Positions 34,256 through 44,146 are shown, counted from the stretch's first letter. The stretch is DNA of 64,000 nucleotides from Myxococcota bacterium (GCA_022842935.1 JALHOP010000006.1:1-64000), one strand, 5' to 3'. The notes: a model not told the origin generated them from the letters alone. A program made the numbers and translations.

Positions 34256-35875
34256 CTATGCGGGCGACGGCTGTGCGTCACCGCTAGGCCGCCGGCTGCT
34301 TTCACGCGTACGTCGGACGATCTCGGAGATGCCGCGCATGGGCACCCAGACCCAGGCGGGGCGGTGGGTGAGCTCGTAGCGGAGCTCATAGAAGGTCTTC
34401 TCGATCTCGAAGAGGCGGATGAGGCGCTCGATCGTGGCGGCGTCGCGCGGCAGGGTTTCGCTCTCCGCCCGCAGGTAGCCCTGCATGAAGCTTGCGCGCA
34501 GGCGACGCTCCCAGTTGGACGCCCTCAAAAGAGCTTTGTCCCAAGGGAGGAATGGCGTCGATGTGCCTTCTGCCTGGTCCGCGCGTGTCGCAGGCTGCGT
34601 CGCTTGCGACACTTCAGGACCGCCGCCCGACAGGTCGAGGGCAGCGACCGCGGCGGCGTAAGCGAACGAGCGGAGCATCCCGGCCACGTCGCGCAGTGGA
34701 CTATGCAGGGCGCGGCGCTCGGCCAAGGGCCGCGTTGGCTCGCCTTCGAAGTCGATGATGTAGAGCTGGCCGTCGGGGGCGCGCAGCACCTGACCAAGGT
34801 GGTAGTCGCCGTGGTGGCGGATGGCGAGACCCATGTCCGCGTTGCCCGCTTGCTCGAGCACCGTGATGTCACGCAGCACGGCGTCGTGATGATCGAGGTC
34901 ACGCAGGCCCTCGGCGATGAGCTGTTCGCGAGGCCCCGAAGCTGCCGCGAAGTCTGTCCGCTTTAGAAGAGCTATGCTGTCGCTTACCTCGTGTCGGATG
35001 GCGCTGCCCCATCGTACAAGGTCCTCTTGGGTTGCTCGCGATGGAGCGAACGCGTGTCGTTCCGTCGCTTGCGCCAGCTGCTCGTGGAGCTCGCGTGTCA
35101 CCCGGCCTAGAGTCTCCGCCTCATCGACGCATGGCTCCTTACCATCGCGCAGCTCGGGCACGCGGCTCATCACGTAGTCCCAGAGGTCGCGCGCATCGGG
35201 CACCAGGCGCTGGGCCATCAATAACGCCGTGGGGCCGCGGTCGCCATCGAGGATGGCGCTGCCGAGGAGCGCCGGCACGAAGGACGCGCCCCGCCGCGTC
35301 AGGTACGAACCGATTTCGATGTCTGGGTTCTCGCCCGCGGTGAGCTTGCGGAACAACTTGAGGATCAACGCCTCGCCGTAGATGACCGACGTGTTGGTTT
35401 GCTCGGCGTCGACGACCCGCGAGGGTGTGGCCGCATCGATGTCGATGGGAGCATATTTGACGAAGCGTAGCTGGGTGCCGTCGGTTGTAAAGCGACGACC
35501 GTCAACGAGATATTTGAGCAGCGCTTCCCGAAACACCGGGCAATGCGGTGCATCGACCAGGGAGAGCTCACCCGTGGCCGTCTTCAACCTCGCGACCACC
35601 ACGGCCTCGTCGACGGCTCGATCGGTGAGCGACAGTGGTACGAGATACGACGCTACAGCGGTGCCATGGCGCTCGCGAACATCGAGTTGGGTGAGCACTG
35701 CGTCGCAGCTCGGGAAGAGCGGGACTACCTCGGCGAGGACTGCACTGGCTGGGTCGTGACGGCTCGAGAACCAACGCTGACGCTGGAGAAACTCGGCGAA
35801 TGCCGCCCCCTCGAGCTGCTTGAGCGTATCGGTCGCGAGCGCGGTGGCGGCGGTTGCTTCGATCGTCGTGGCCAT
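34256..35875 (-). CDS. Maltokinase (Pep2/Mak)
   Basis: Phosphorylates maltose to maltose 1-phosphate using ATP. The 539-residue product has the Mak pattern: N-terminal AFAEFLQRQRWFSSRHDPA, then kinase-like elements RFVKYAPIDIDAATPSRVV, and the catalytic region with IRHHGDYHLGQVLRAPDG and LYIIDFEGEPTRPLAERR (Asp-Phe-Glu of the DFG-like site). ATG 35875 follows GGGGG at about 6 bases. The treS gene is 71 bases upstream on the same strand, so the two form an operon. In many bacteria TreS and Mak are fused; here they are separate. Maltose 1-phosphate normally goes to GlgE, which is not in this window. Confidence 0.92.
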   Translation of the reverse strand: MATTIEATAATALATDTLKQLEGAAFAEFLQRQRWFSSRHDPASAVLAEVVPLFPSCDAVLTQLDVRERHGTAVASYLVPLSLTDRAVDEAVVVARLKTATGELSLVDAPHCPVFREALLKYLVDGRRFTTDGTQLRFVKYAPIDIDAATPSRVVDAEQTNTSVIYGEALILKLFRKLTAGENPDIEIGSYLTRRGASFVPALLGSAILDGDRGPTALLMAQRLVPDARDLWDYVMSRVPELRDGKEPCVDEAETLGRVTRELHEQLAQATERHAFAPSRATQEDLVRWGSAIRHEVSDSIALLKRTDFAAASGPREQLIAEGLRDLDHHDAVLRDITVLEQAGNADMGLAIRHHGDYHLGQVLRAPDGQLYIIDFEGEPTRPLAERRALHSPLRDVAGMLRSFAYAAAVAALDLSGGGPEVSQATQPATRADQAEGTSTPFLPWDKALLRASNWERRLRASFMQGYLRAESETLPRDAATIERLIRLFEIEKTFYELRYELTHRPAWVWVPMRGISEIVRRTRESSRRPSGDAQPSPA

Positions 35876-35946
35876 TCGAATCCCCCGCCTTTGGCCGTCC
35901 GCGCAGACTTCATTCCGCTCGGGCCGGCGCGTCTCCGTGCCGAACG

Positions 35947-37641
35947 CTAGCCCACGTTGGGTCTCTCGATCCTGAACATGTAGAATCCGTGCGGCGCGAA
36001 AGTAAGTAAATAGGGCATCTCGGTGATGATGGGAAATGGCGTTTCGCCGAAAAGCTCGATGAGCTGCGAGCCCGCAAAGCGCGAGAGATTGAGCTCCGCC
36101 GCTTGCGAGAAGCGCGACAAACACGCAACGACCAAGATGACTTCATTCTGGTACTGGCGCAGGTAAGCGAGGATCTTGCGATTGGCCAGGGGCAAGATCT
36201 CGAACGTGCCCCGTCCAAACGCCTTGTACTGTTTGCGCAGCTTGATGACCCGCCGCATCCATGCGAGCAGCGAGGTCGAGGTACGATCTTGGGCCTCGAC
36301 GTTGACCGACTGGTAGCCATACGGCGGGTCGGAGATGATCGGGCTGTACAATGCGGCGGTGTCCGCTTCGGAGAAACCAGCGTTGCGGTCTCCGGTCCAT
36401 TGCATCGGCGTACGTACGCCATTGCGGTCGCCGAGATAGACGTTGTCACCCATGCCGATCTCGTCGCCATAGTAGACGACGGGTGTGCCCGGCATCGTGA
36501 AGAGTAACGCGTTCATCAGCTCGATCTGCCGGCGACCGTTGCCCAAGAGTGGCGCCAACCGGCGGCGTATACCCACGTTGATGCGCATCAGCGGGTCCGT
36601 CGCGTATTCGCGGTACATGTAGTCGCGCTCTTCATCGCTGACCATTTCGAGGGTGAGCTCGTCGTGGTTTCGCAAGAAGATGGCCCACTGGCACGACTGC
36701 GGGATCTCGGGCGTCTGCCGAAGGATGTCGATGATCGGGGTTGCGTCTTCGCGACGCAGGGCCATGTACATGCGTGGCATGAGCGGGAAGTGAAACGCCA
36801 TCTGGCACTCGTCGCCGTCACCGAAATAGGGACGCACGTCGATGGGCCATTGATTGGCTTCCGCGAGGAATAGACGTCCGCTATAATGAGCGTCCATTTC
36901 GGCTCGCATTTCCTTGAGGACCTGATGCGTCTCCGGCAGGTTCTCGCAGTTCGTGCCGTCGCGCTCGATGAGATAGGGTACGGCGTCGAGCCGCAAGCCA
37001 TCGACGCCCATATCGAGCCAGTACTTCATGATCTTGAGCACGGCCCGACGGACGTTGCGATTGTCGAAGTTCAGGTCGGGCTGATGGTAAAAGAATCGGT
37101 GCCAAAAATACTGCTTGGCGACCGGGTCCCAGGTCCAGTTCGACTTCTCGGAGTCGGTGAAGATGATGCGCGCGCCCTTGTACTTCTCGTCGCTGTCGCT
37201 CCAGACGTAGTAGTTGCGTTTCTGGCTACCTGGAGGAGCCCTGCGCGCTGCCTGGAACCACGCATGCTGGTCGCTCGTATGGTTGATGACCAGCTCGGTG
37301 ATGACGCGGATGTCGCGATCGTGCGCCGCCTTTACGAAGCGACGGAAGTCTTTCATCGTCCCGTAGCGCGGGTTGATGGCGCGGTAGTCGGCGATGTCGT
37401 AGCCGTCGTCTCGAAGCGGTGACGGGTAAAAGGGCAAGAGCCACAGCGCCGTGACGCCCAGCGACTGGATGTAGTCGAGCTTTTCAATGAGCCCGTTGAA
37501 GTCGCCGTAGCCGTCGCGTGTGCTGTCTCTGAACCCTTTGACGTGAAGCTGGTAGATGACCGCGTCTTTGTACCAAAGCGGGTCTCCGCCTTTCGTGAGG
37601 CTTGCCTGCTCGGGGGTCTGTATGCGTTGGTCCGAGGCCAT
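35947..37641 (-). CDS. treS: Trehalose synthase (maltose alpha-D-glucosyltransferase)
   Basis: TreS (GH13_16) interconverts trehalose and maltose. 564 residues, normal for a non-fused TreS. The start of the barrel is DPLWYKDAVIYQLHVKGFRD; catalytic Asp in GVDGLRLDAVPYLIERDG; Glu in GRLFLAEANQWPIDVRP; Asp in IFLRNHDELTLEMV; plus VVYYGDEIGMGDN. ATG 37641 is one of several candidates (37659 or 37728 further out); none has a strong RBS, and all overlap or abut the divergent peptidase gene. With maltokinase it forms the first half of the trehalose-to-alpha-glucan route. Confidence 0.93.
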   Translation of the reverse strand: MASDQRIQTPEQASLTKGGDPLWYKDAVIYQLHVKGFRDSTRDGYGDFNGLIEKLDYIQSLGVTALWLLPFYPSPLRDDGYDIADYRAINPRYGTMKDFRRFVKAAHDRDIRVITELVINHTSDQHAWFQAARRAPPGSQKRNYYVWSDSDEKYKGARIIFTDSEKSNWTWDPVAKQYFWHRFFYHQPDLNFDNRNVRRAVLKIMKYWLDMGVDGLRLDAVPYLIERDGTNCENLPETHQVLKEMRAEMDAHYSGRLFLAEANQWPIDVRPYFGDGDECQMAFHFPLMPRMYMALRREDATPIIDILRQTPEIPQSCQWAIFLRNHDELTLEMVSDEERDYMYREYATDPLMRINVGIRRRLAPLLGNGRRQIELMNALLFTMPGTPVVYYGDEIGMGDNVYLGDRNGVRTPMQWTGDRNAGFSEADTAALYSPIISDPPYGYQSVNVEAQDRTSTSLLAWMRRVIKLRKQYKAFGRGTFEILPLANRKILAYLRQYQNEVILVVACLSRFSQAAELNLSRFAGSQLIELFGETPFPIITEMPYLLTFAPHGFYMFRIERPNVG

Positions 37642-39868
37642 GCGCATGTGTTTCGTCATTGCCGTTCTGCTAGCCGCTGGCTGCGGCGTCCCATCTTCGA
37701 AAACACCATCTCCGGTCGCGGCGACCAACGCGGCTTCATCGTCTTCCGGCGAAGCTAAGCATGCCCTCGACTACCCGCTAGCACGCACTGTCGATCAGGT
37801 CGACGACTATCACGGGGTCAAGGTCCCCGACCCCTATCGCTGGCTCGAAGATGCTGACTCCGCCGAAACGCGCGCCTGGGTCGACAGCGAGAACAGAGTT
37901 ACCTTCGGCTACCTCGAGAAGATCGCGACCCGCGCGGCCATCAAGGAGCGGCTGACCGCGCGCTGGAACTTCGAGCGCTGGAGCACGCCGTTTCGACAGG
38001 GCAAGACGTACTTCGTCGAGAAGAACGACGGCCTCCAGAACCAAGCCGTGCTGTACACGATGTCAGACTTGACGGCGCAGCCCAAGGTATTGATCGACCC
38101 CAATTCGCTATCACAGACAGGGACGACCGCCCTCGTCGACTACGATGTGAGCGACGACGGCAAGAAGATCGTCTACGGACTGGCATCCGCTGGATCGGAC
38201 TGGGTCGAATTTCGTGTGCGCGACATCGCCACGGGCGTCGATAGTGCGGACGTGGTGCGCTGGAGCAAGTTCAGCACGCCGGCGTTCGCCGCGGACGGTC
38301 GCGGTTTCTACTACGCGCGCTTCCCCGAGCCGAAAGCCAATGCGGCGCTTGCCGAGGCCAATTACTTCCACAAGGTTTACTTCCACGTGCTCGGCACCGA
38401 GCAAACAGCCGACCAGCTGGTCTACGAGGCTCCCGAACACAAAGAGTGGATGTTCGGGAACATCGTGACGGAGGACGGCAAGTATCTGTTGCTCTCGATC
38501 GTCAAGGGCACTGACGACAACAACATGGTGCTGGTCGTCGATCTCGCGCGCAAGGGAACTGCTCCACTGACCGTCATCCCGGACTTCGGGGCCGAGTTCA
38601 GCTACGTCGCCAACGACGGCTCGCTCTTCTACTTCAAGACGACTGACAACGCTCCACGCGGCCGTATCGTCGCCATCGACATCAAGAAGCCCGACAGATC
38701 CAACTGGAATGAGGTCGTCCCACAGCAGGAGGCGGCCATCGAAACCGCGAACGTCGTCGGTAACGCGATTTTCGTCGGCTACATGCATGACGCTAAGTCC
38801 GCTGTAGCGGTTTACTCCATGAAGGGAAAGCTCGAGCGCGAAGTGGCTCTGCCTGGCGTCGGCAAAGCCGCCGGATTTCGCGGAACACGCCGCGACAAGG
38901 AAACGTTTTTTTCCTTCCAGAGCTTCACGCAACCCAAGAGCATTTACCGATTCGATCTCGTGAGCGGAAAATCGTCGGTCTTCCGTGCGCCCAAGCTTGG
39001 CTTCGACGACGCGACATTCGAAACGACGCAGATCTTCGCGACGAGCAAAGACGGAACCCGTGTGCCGGTGTTCGTCACGCGAAAAAAGGGAGCTGCGCTC
39101 GACGGGAACGCGCCGACCCTGCTGTACGGCTACGGAGGCTTCAACATCCCTCTCACGCCTTGGTTCAGCGTGCCCTTCATGACCTGGGTCGAGCTCGGTG
39201 GGACTCTCGCGGTCGCGAACTTACGCGGTGGCGGTGAATACGGACGGGACTGGCATCTCGCGGGGACGCGCGTAAACAAGCAGAACGTCTTTGACGACTT
39301 CTTTGCTGCCGCGGAGCTACTGACCAACGAGGGCTACACCAAGCCGGCGCGCCTCGCCATTCAAGGGCGCTCGAACGGTGGTCTGCTGGTTGGCGCGGCA
39401 ATCACGCAGCGACCAGAGCTATTCGGCGCGGCCCTGCCCGCGGTCGGTGTCATGGACATGCTCCGCTTCCATACCTTCACGATCGGCCGCGCCTGGGTCG
39501 ATGACTATGGGTCGTCCGAGAACGCGCAAGAGTTCGCCGCCCTGCGCGCCTATTCGCCGTATCACAATGTCAAGGCTGGTACGCGGTACCCGCCCGTGCT
39601 CGCGGTGACCGCTGACCACGACGACCGTGTCGTGCCGGCGCATAGCTTCAAGTTCATGGCGGCGCTGCAGTCCGCTCAAGCGGGTGACGCACCGGTGCTC
39701 ATTCGTATCGAAACCCAAGCAGGACATGGTGCAGGTAAGCCGACCAGTAAGAGGATCGAGGAAGCGACCGACGAGCTGTCGTTCGCGTTTCACGCCCTCG
39801 GCGCCGACGATGTGGTGATGGCCTCGGTGGGCGGCCCGTCGGGCGTGGGCGACTCGTCGAGTCGATGA
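37640..39868 (+). CDS. Prolyl oligopeptidase-type S9 lipoprotein
   Basis: A serine peptidase of the prolyl oligopeptidase family, predicted lipid-anchored. The N-terminus has MRMCFVIAVLLAAGCG, with a lipobox LLAAGC (Cys 15). The propeller domain begins with VKVPDPYRWLEDADSAETRA, and the hydrolase domain has Ser in LAIQGRSNGGLLVGAAI, Asp in VTADHDDRVVPAHSFKF and His in QAGHGAGKPT. Product 742 residues. Starts at 37622 (with GGGGG upstream) or 37646 (with GAGG upstream) are possible. The following glycosyltransferase overlaps by ATGA. Likely cleaves proline-containing peptides outside or at the membrane. Confidence 0.92.
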   Translation: MRMCFVIAVLLAAGCGVPSSKTPSPVAATNAASSSSGEAKHALDYPLARTVDQVDDYHGVKVPDPYRWLEDADSAETRAWVDSENRVTFGYLEKIATRAAIKERLTARWNFERWSTPFRQGKTYFVEKNDGLQNQAVLYTMSDLTAQPKVLIDPNSLSQTGTTALVDYDVSDDGKKIVYGLASAGSDWVEFRVRDIATGVDSADVVRWSKFSTPAFAADGRGFYYARFPEPKANAALAEANYFHKVYFHVLGTEQTADQLVYEAPEHKEWMFGNIVTEDGKYLLLSIVKGTDDNNMVLVVDLARKGTAPLTVIPDFGAEFSYVANDGSLFYFKTTDNAPRGRIVAIDIKKPDRSNWNEVVPQQEAAIETANVVGNAIFVGYMHDAKSAVAVYSMKGKLEREVALPGVGKAAGFRGTRRDKETFFSFQSFTQPKSIYRFDLVSGKSSVFRAPKLGFDDATFETTQIFATSKDGTRVPVFVTRKKGAALDGNAPTLLYGYGGFNIPLTPWFSVPFMTWVELGGTLAVANLRGGGEYGRDWHLAGTRVNKQNVFDDFFAAAELLTNEGYTKPARLAIQGRSNGGLLVGAAITQRPELFGAALPAVGVMDMLRFHTFTIGRAWVDDYGSSENAQEFAALRAYSPYHNVKAGTRYPPVLAVTADHDDRVVPAHSFKFMAALQSAQAGDAPVLIRIETQAGHGAGKPTSKRIEEATDELSFAFHALGADDVVMASVGGPSGVGDSSSR

Positions 39869-40584
39869 ACGTCGATGTAGTGATTCCGGCGCTCGACGAG
39901 GAGTTGTCGGTTGGAGAGGTCGTCAGGGCGTTCGCCGGACGCGTGCGGCAGGTGGTCGTCGCCGACAATGGTAGCCGCGATCGGACGGCCGAGGTCGCCC
40001 GCGAGGCTGGCGCCTTTGTCGTCAGCGCGCCGCGGCGGGGGTACGGCAACGCATGCCTCGCTGCGCTCGCGGCCCTCGAAGCAGACTGCGACGTCGTCGT
40101 CTTCACGGACGCCGACGGCAGTGACGACCCTGCGGATCTCGAGAAGCTGGTCGCGCCGATTGCCGCTGGTCACGCTGATCTCGTCATCGGGTCTCGCGTG
40201 CGCGGAGTGATGGAAGCTGGCTCACTCACTCCGCAACAGAGGATGGGCAATGCCCTTGCTGCCACCTGGCTGCGCGTACGCTTCGGACAGCCAGCTACAG
40301 ACCTCGGACCGTTTCGCGCCATCTCCAAGCGCGCCCTCGACGCTCTTCGCATGAGCGATCCCACCTACGGGTGGACGATCGAGATGCAAATCAAGGCTGC
40401 CCGGTTGAACCTGCGCTTCGTCGAAGTTCCGGTTGCGTATCGGCGCCGCAAAGCCGGTGTGTCGAAGGTCTCGGGGTCGCTGCGCGGGGCGGCGGGAGCC
40501 GGCATCAAGATCTTGGGGTTGCTCGCCTACTACGACATCGTCCAGCGGTCGACCCTGGCGCAGCGCTTATGGCGGCGCTTCTGA
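39865..40584 (+). CDS. Family 2 glycosyltransferase (DPM/DPG synthase-like)
   Basis: A GT2 enzyme of 239 residues, likely polyprenyl-phosphate sugar transferase. It starts MNVDVVIPALDEELSVGEVV, followed by ADNGSRDRTAEVAREAGA, RRGYGNACLAALAAL and the metal-binding DxD in VVFTDADGSDDPADLEKL. The C-terminus lacks clear membrane helices, unlike many DPM synthases. It overlaps the upstream peptidase gene (ATGA 39865) and the downstream polytopic transferase gene, so the three are coexpressed. It probably makes the lipid-linked sugar used by the next gene product. Confidence 0.88.
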   Translation: MNVDVVIPALDEELSVGEVVRAFAGRVRQVVVADNGSRDRTAEVAREAGAFVVSAPRRGYGNACLAALAALEADCDVVVFTDADGSDDPADLEKLVAPIAAGHADLVIGSRVRGVMEAGSLTPQQRMGNALAATWLRVRFGQPATDLGPFRAISKRALDALRMSDPTYGWTIEMQIKAARLNLRFVEVPVAYRRRKAGVSKVSGSLRGAAGAGIKILGLLAYYDIVQRSTLAQRLWRRF

Positions 40585-41834
40585 GCCGACACGAGGGACG
40601 GCTCGTGGCGTGCTGCGTCGCCTTCAGCACCGCATGCCTCGTTGCGGCGGCTGGCGCCTGGGCTCCTGTCGGCTATCGCGGAACCATCTATATCGTAGCA
40701 CACGTGATCGCGAGCCTTGCGATGCTCGGGGCGTATCGTTTTGCCGACGCGCGTGGCGTCGGCATGCTCACAATCACCGGCGTCTTGTGCCGTGTGGCGC
40801 TCGTGCCGGTGCCGCCCTACACCACGCACGACGTCGCCCGGTACATGTTCGATGGCGCCATGGTGCTCGCGGGCTTCGACCCCTACACGGTGACGCCGGG
40901 CGACATGCGCCTAGTTGGATTGCACGCGGTCTGGCCGAGCCCCTTCGAGCACGCGAGGTACACGACCATCTACCCACCGCTCGCAGTCTGGGCGTTCGCG
41001 TCGTGTGCGCGCTTCGGCCCCGACGTGGCTTGGCTGGTCTGGAAAGGCGTCGTCGCGTTGGCCTCGATCGTCGCGCTGCGCGTCGGACGTGGCCTCATGA
41101 GCCCGCAAGGCTACGCGCTGTTGGCTCTGTCGTCACTCGTGGTTCTCGAGGGAGGTGTCGGTGCTCACCTCGACGTCTTGTGTGTCATGGCGGTCATGAT
41201 CGCTGTCAGCGAGACCGCACCACTCGCGCGCGGCGCATGGCTCGGTGTGGGGGTGCTCCTGAAGCTATCGCCCATCACGTTGCTGCCTCCACTCTTGATC
41301 TACACTTTGCCGGCGCCGTGGCGAGCTCTGCGCTTGTTCTTTGCGACCCTGTCGGTGGTCGTGGTGGGGTACTCTGTCGCATCGGTGATGGGCTACCAGG
41401 CGGTTGGCTCCCTGCGCTCGTTCTTCGGCGCGTGGGCCTTTGGCTCACCGTGGATGCTCATCGAAGAGCCACTCGCCATCTCCCGGTCGACGCTCTTGCG
41501 CGTGGCCGCCGCTGTCGCTGCTCTTGCCATGATGGCCGCGTGCGCAATCGCCTATCGTCGCCGGCTCGCACCGGCACTCTTGCTCGCGGCGTCTGCGCCA
41601 TTCGTCGCGAGCCCTGTCGTCTTTCCCTGGTACCTTTGCACAACGGCTGCCCTGCTTGGTGCCGCGCCCTCGTTGGTGGTCGGCGCCTGGGTCACCGCGT
41701 TGCCGTTAACCTACGAGGTCATCGACCGTTTCGACGTCGACGCGTCGTGGCAGCCGCGGGCGTGGCCCATCATCGTGACGACTCTCGTCGTCGGCGCCGC
41801 GGTCTTGCCGTGGCGCAGGCTCCGGCGTAGCTGA
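40569..41834 (+). CDS. Polytopic polyprenol-dependent glycosyltransferase (GT87-like)
   Basis: A 421-residue membrane protein with about 9-11 hydrophobic helices. An early loop contains YTTHDVARYMFDGAMVLAG and FDPYTVTPGDMRLVG, the 'dvyrYlfDG.v...G.dPY' signature of GT-C/GT87 enzymes, with the Asp that binds the lipid-linked donor. YTTIYPPLAVWAFA and KLSPITLLPPLLIYTL follow. ATG 40569 overlaps the GT2 gene by 16 bases. It likely transfers a sugar from the polyprenyl phosphate made by the preceding GT2. The next gene starts 4 bases after its stop. Confidence 0.85.
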   Translation: MAALLSRHEGRLVACCVAFSTACLVAAAGAWAPVGYRGTIYIVAHVIASLAMLGAYRFADARGVGMLTITGVLCRVALVPVPPYTTHDVARYMFDGAMVLAGFDPYTVTPGDMRLVGLHAVWPSPFEHARYTTIYPPLAVWAFASCARFGPDVAWLVWKGVVALASIVALRVGRGLMSPQGYALLALSSLVVLEGGVGAHLDVLCVMAVMIAVSETAPLARGAWLGVGVLLKLSPITLLPPLLIYTLPAPWRALRLFFATLSVVVVGYSVASVMGYQAVGSLRSFFGAWAFGSPWMLIEEPLAISRSTLLRVAAAVAALAMMAACAIAYRRRLAPALLLAASAPFVASPVVFPWYLCTTAALLGAAPSLVVGAWVTALPLTYEVIDRFDVDASWQPRAWPIIVTTLVVGAAVLPWRRLRRS

Positions 41835-41838
41835 GGCC

Positions 41839-42417
41839 ATGCCTCGCACCATCCTCTTTGCTCCAGGAGCTGGCGCTCCCTCGACCTCGAGCTGGATGAC
41901 CGCCTGGGCGACTCGCCTCGAAGCGCTCGGGCGCGTGGTGCCCATGGACTATCCGTACATGGTGGCGGGAAGGAAGCGTCCGGACCCCCAGCCAAAGCTA
42001 ATCGCCGCTCACCGCGCCGAGCTGGAGAAGCTCGCGGACCGACCTGTCGCGTTGATCGGCAAGTCCATGGGGTCACGCATCGGGTGCCATGTCGCGCTCG
42101 AGGTGAAGGTCGACGCCCTAGTTTGTTTCGGCTATCCGCTTCGCGGTCAGAGCGGTGCCTTGCGCGACCAAGTCCTGCTCGAGCTGACGACGCCGGTCCT
42201 CTTCATTCAGGGCACCAAAGACGCGTTGTGTCCGCTTGACGAGCTCGAGTCTGTCCGCGCTCGCATGCGCGTTCGATCGACCCTGCACGTCGTGGAAGGC
42301 GGTGACCATTCGCTCTCCATCTCGCGCGGGAAGAGCAAGCAAGAGCAGCAAGCGGCGGAGGATGCGGCGATGTTCGCGGCAGTTCGCGCGCATCTAGCCC
42401 AATTCGCCCCATCGTAG
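41839..42417 (+). CDS. KANL3/Tex30-type alpha/beta hydrolase
   Basis: A 192-residue alpha/beta hydrolase of the KANL3/Tex30-like family. The opening TILFAPGAGAPSTSSWM holds the oxyanion turn; nucleophile Ser in VALIGKSMGSRIGCHVAL; Asp in LFIQGTKDALCPLDEL; His in EGGDHSLSISRGK. All catalytic residues appear intact. It is only 4 bases downstream of the GT87-like gene and shares its transcript, though no link to sugar transfer is obvious. Substrate unknown. Confidence 0.88.
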   Translation: MPRTILFAPGAGAPSTSSWMTAWATRLEALGRVVPMDYPYMVAGRKRPDPQPKLIAAHRAELEKLADRPVALIGKSMGSRIGCHVALEVKVDALVCFGYPLRGQSGALRDQVLLELTTPVLFIQGTKDALCPLDELESVRARMRVRSTLHVVEGGDHSLSISRGKSKQEQQAAEDAAMFAAVRAHLAQFAPS

Positions 42418-42598
42418 GCGTGAGCGCTTTCGTGATCTCGCGGAACTAGCGCCGCCTCCCCCTGGTATGTGGATTGCAGCCGCGAACGCCCGTGAAACGG
42501 GTGTTGAGTCAGCTCGCCATGATCGCGGTCTGCCTTCTGGCATGGCTCGGGACTCACCGTCTTTACCTCAGCACCCACGCCTCACCTCGGAGGAGTCC

Positions 42599-44146
42599 AT
42601 GGCCAGCGAGTCTCTCTGGCACGCCCGTGTCGCGCGCCCACGTTTTCCCATCCTGCGTCAGGATATCGAAACAGACGTCGTCGTCATCGGCGCGGGCGTC
42701 ACCGGATTGCTCACCGCCCGCGCGCTGCAACGGGTTGGCAAGAACGTCGTCGTGCTCGAACGCCGGCGAATCGCGAGTGGCACGACTGGATGCAGCACCG
42801 CGCATCTGACGACGCTTCTCGATGCTGGCTACGCGACCATCGCGAAGAAGTTTGGACGCGACGCGACTCGAGTCGTCGCTACGTCTCTGACCGCGGCCAT
42901 CGAAGAGCTATGTGCCACGGCGGATCGGTTGAGCGTTCCGTGTGAGCGTTTGCCTGCTTTTCTCTACGCGCACGACGCGTCAGGGCGCGCCATCATTGCC
43001 GACGAGCTCGCGGCGGCGGACCGCGCCAGCATCGCGGTCGAACCAGTAGCGGACGTCCCCATGCCCGCGGCCAGACACGGTGGCTTGCGCGTCCCGCGTC
43101 AGGCACAGCTCGACCCCATCGAGTTGGCCTGCGCCCTGGCTTTGGACTTCTCGCGACGCGGTGGGCGTCTCTTCGAAGACGCCGGCGTCATCTACGTCGA
43201 GGAGGGAGAGCCCTGCCGTATCGAAACCGCGCACGCTCGCGTGCGGGCGCGGGACATCGTTCTGGCAACGCATACGCCCATCGGTTTTTCATTCTTGCAT
43301 ACCGAAGTAGCAGCCTATCGTTCGTACGTGATCGCGGCGCGCTGCCAGAAGCCCATTGGACACGGGCTCTTCGTCGATACCGATGACCCCTACCGCTACG
43401 TGCGCGCTTTGTCCGCAAACGATCCGGGAATGCTCTTGATCGGAGGGGCGGATCACAAGACGGGCGACCCCGCATCCGCCAAAGCGTACGATGACATCGA
43501 GCGGTTCTCGGTCGCAGAGCTTGGGGCTGGCTCGGCACGCTTCCGATGGTCGGCGCAGCTCTATGCGCCGGTGGATGGCCTTCCGTACATCGGCCGCTCC
43601 TCGCGCAATGGTCACACCTACGTGGCGACGGGCTACGCTGGTGACGGGATCTCGTTTGCCTCGGTCGCTGCGCGACTCATCAGCGCCACCATTCTGGGCA
43701 AGGTGTTGCCCGAAGCCGAGCTGATGAGTCCCAGTCGCATCACGCCGGTCGCGAGCGCGAAGAACTTCATCCGCGAGAACGCGGACGTGGCCAAGCACTT
43801 CGTTGGAGACCGCTTGAGTCGAGGAGATCAGCGTGACCTCGACGACTTGGCGCCAGGCGAAGGGCGCTTGGTGCAGCTCGGCGTGCGGAAAGTTGCTGCC
43901 TATCGCGATAGCGACGGACATCTACACGTCGTGCGCCCCGTGTGCAGTCACATGAAGTGTATCGTTCACTTCAACCCCGTCGAGACGTCGTGGGACTGCC
44001 CATGCCATGGCGGGCGATTCGACGTTGATGGAGAGCCGATCGAGGGGCCACAGCTGACCGGCTTGCCGCCGTTCGATCTGCCGAAGCGGATCGACCCGGA
44101 GCCGCTCGCGGTTGGGCCGATCGTGACCGGGATGGTGAGCATTTAG
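42599..44146 (+). CDS. FAD-dependent oxidoreductase with C-terminal Rieske domain
   Basis: A two-domain redox enzyme, 515 residues. N-terminal D-amino-acid-oxidase-like FAD domain: DVVVIGAGVTGLLTARAL (residues 26-43) and ERRRIASGTTGCSTAHLTT, with a late DGLPYIGRSSRNGHTYVATG. C-terminal Rieske [2Fe-2S] domain: CSHMKC and WDCPCHGGRFD, ligands Cys449, His451, Cys467 and His470. This fusion is known in bacteria as a DAO/Rieske protein; its substrate is usually unassigned. ATG 42599 has GGAGGAG about 4-6 bases upstream. It is probably transcribed alone, after a 180-base gap. Confidence 0.93.
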   Translation: MASESLWHARVARPRFPILRQDIETDVVVIGAGVTGLLTARALQRVGKNVVVLERRRIASGTTGCSTAHLTTLLDAGYATIAKKFGRDATRVVATSLTAAIEELCATADRLSVPCERLPAFLYAHDASGRAIIADELAAADRASIAVEPVADVPMPAARHGGLRVPRQAQLDPIELACALALDFSRRGGRLFEDAGVIYVEEGEPCRIETAHARVRARDIVLATHTPIGFSFLHTEVAAYRSYVIAARCQKPIGHGLFVDTDDPYRYVRALSANDPGMLLIGGADHKTGDPASAKAYDDIERFSVAELGAGSARFRWSAQLYAPVDGLPYIGRSSRNGHTYVATGYAGDGISFASVAARLISATILGKVLPEAELMSPSRITPVASAKNFIRENADVAKHFVGDRLSRGDQRDLDDLAPGEGRLVQLGVRKVAAYRDSDGHLHVVRPVCSHMKCIVHFNPVETSWDCPCHGGRFDVDGEPIEGPQLTGLPPFDLPKRIDPEPLAVGPIVTGMVSI

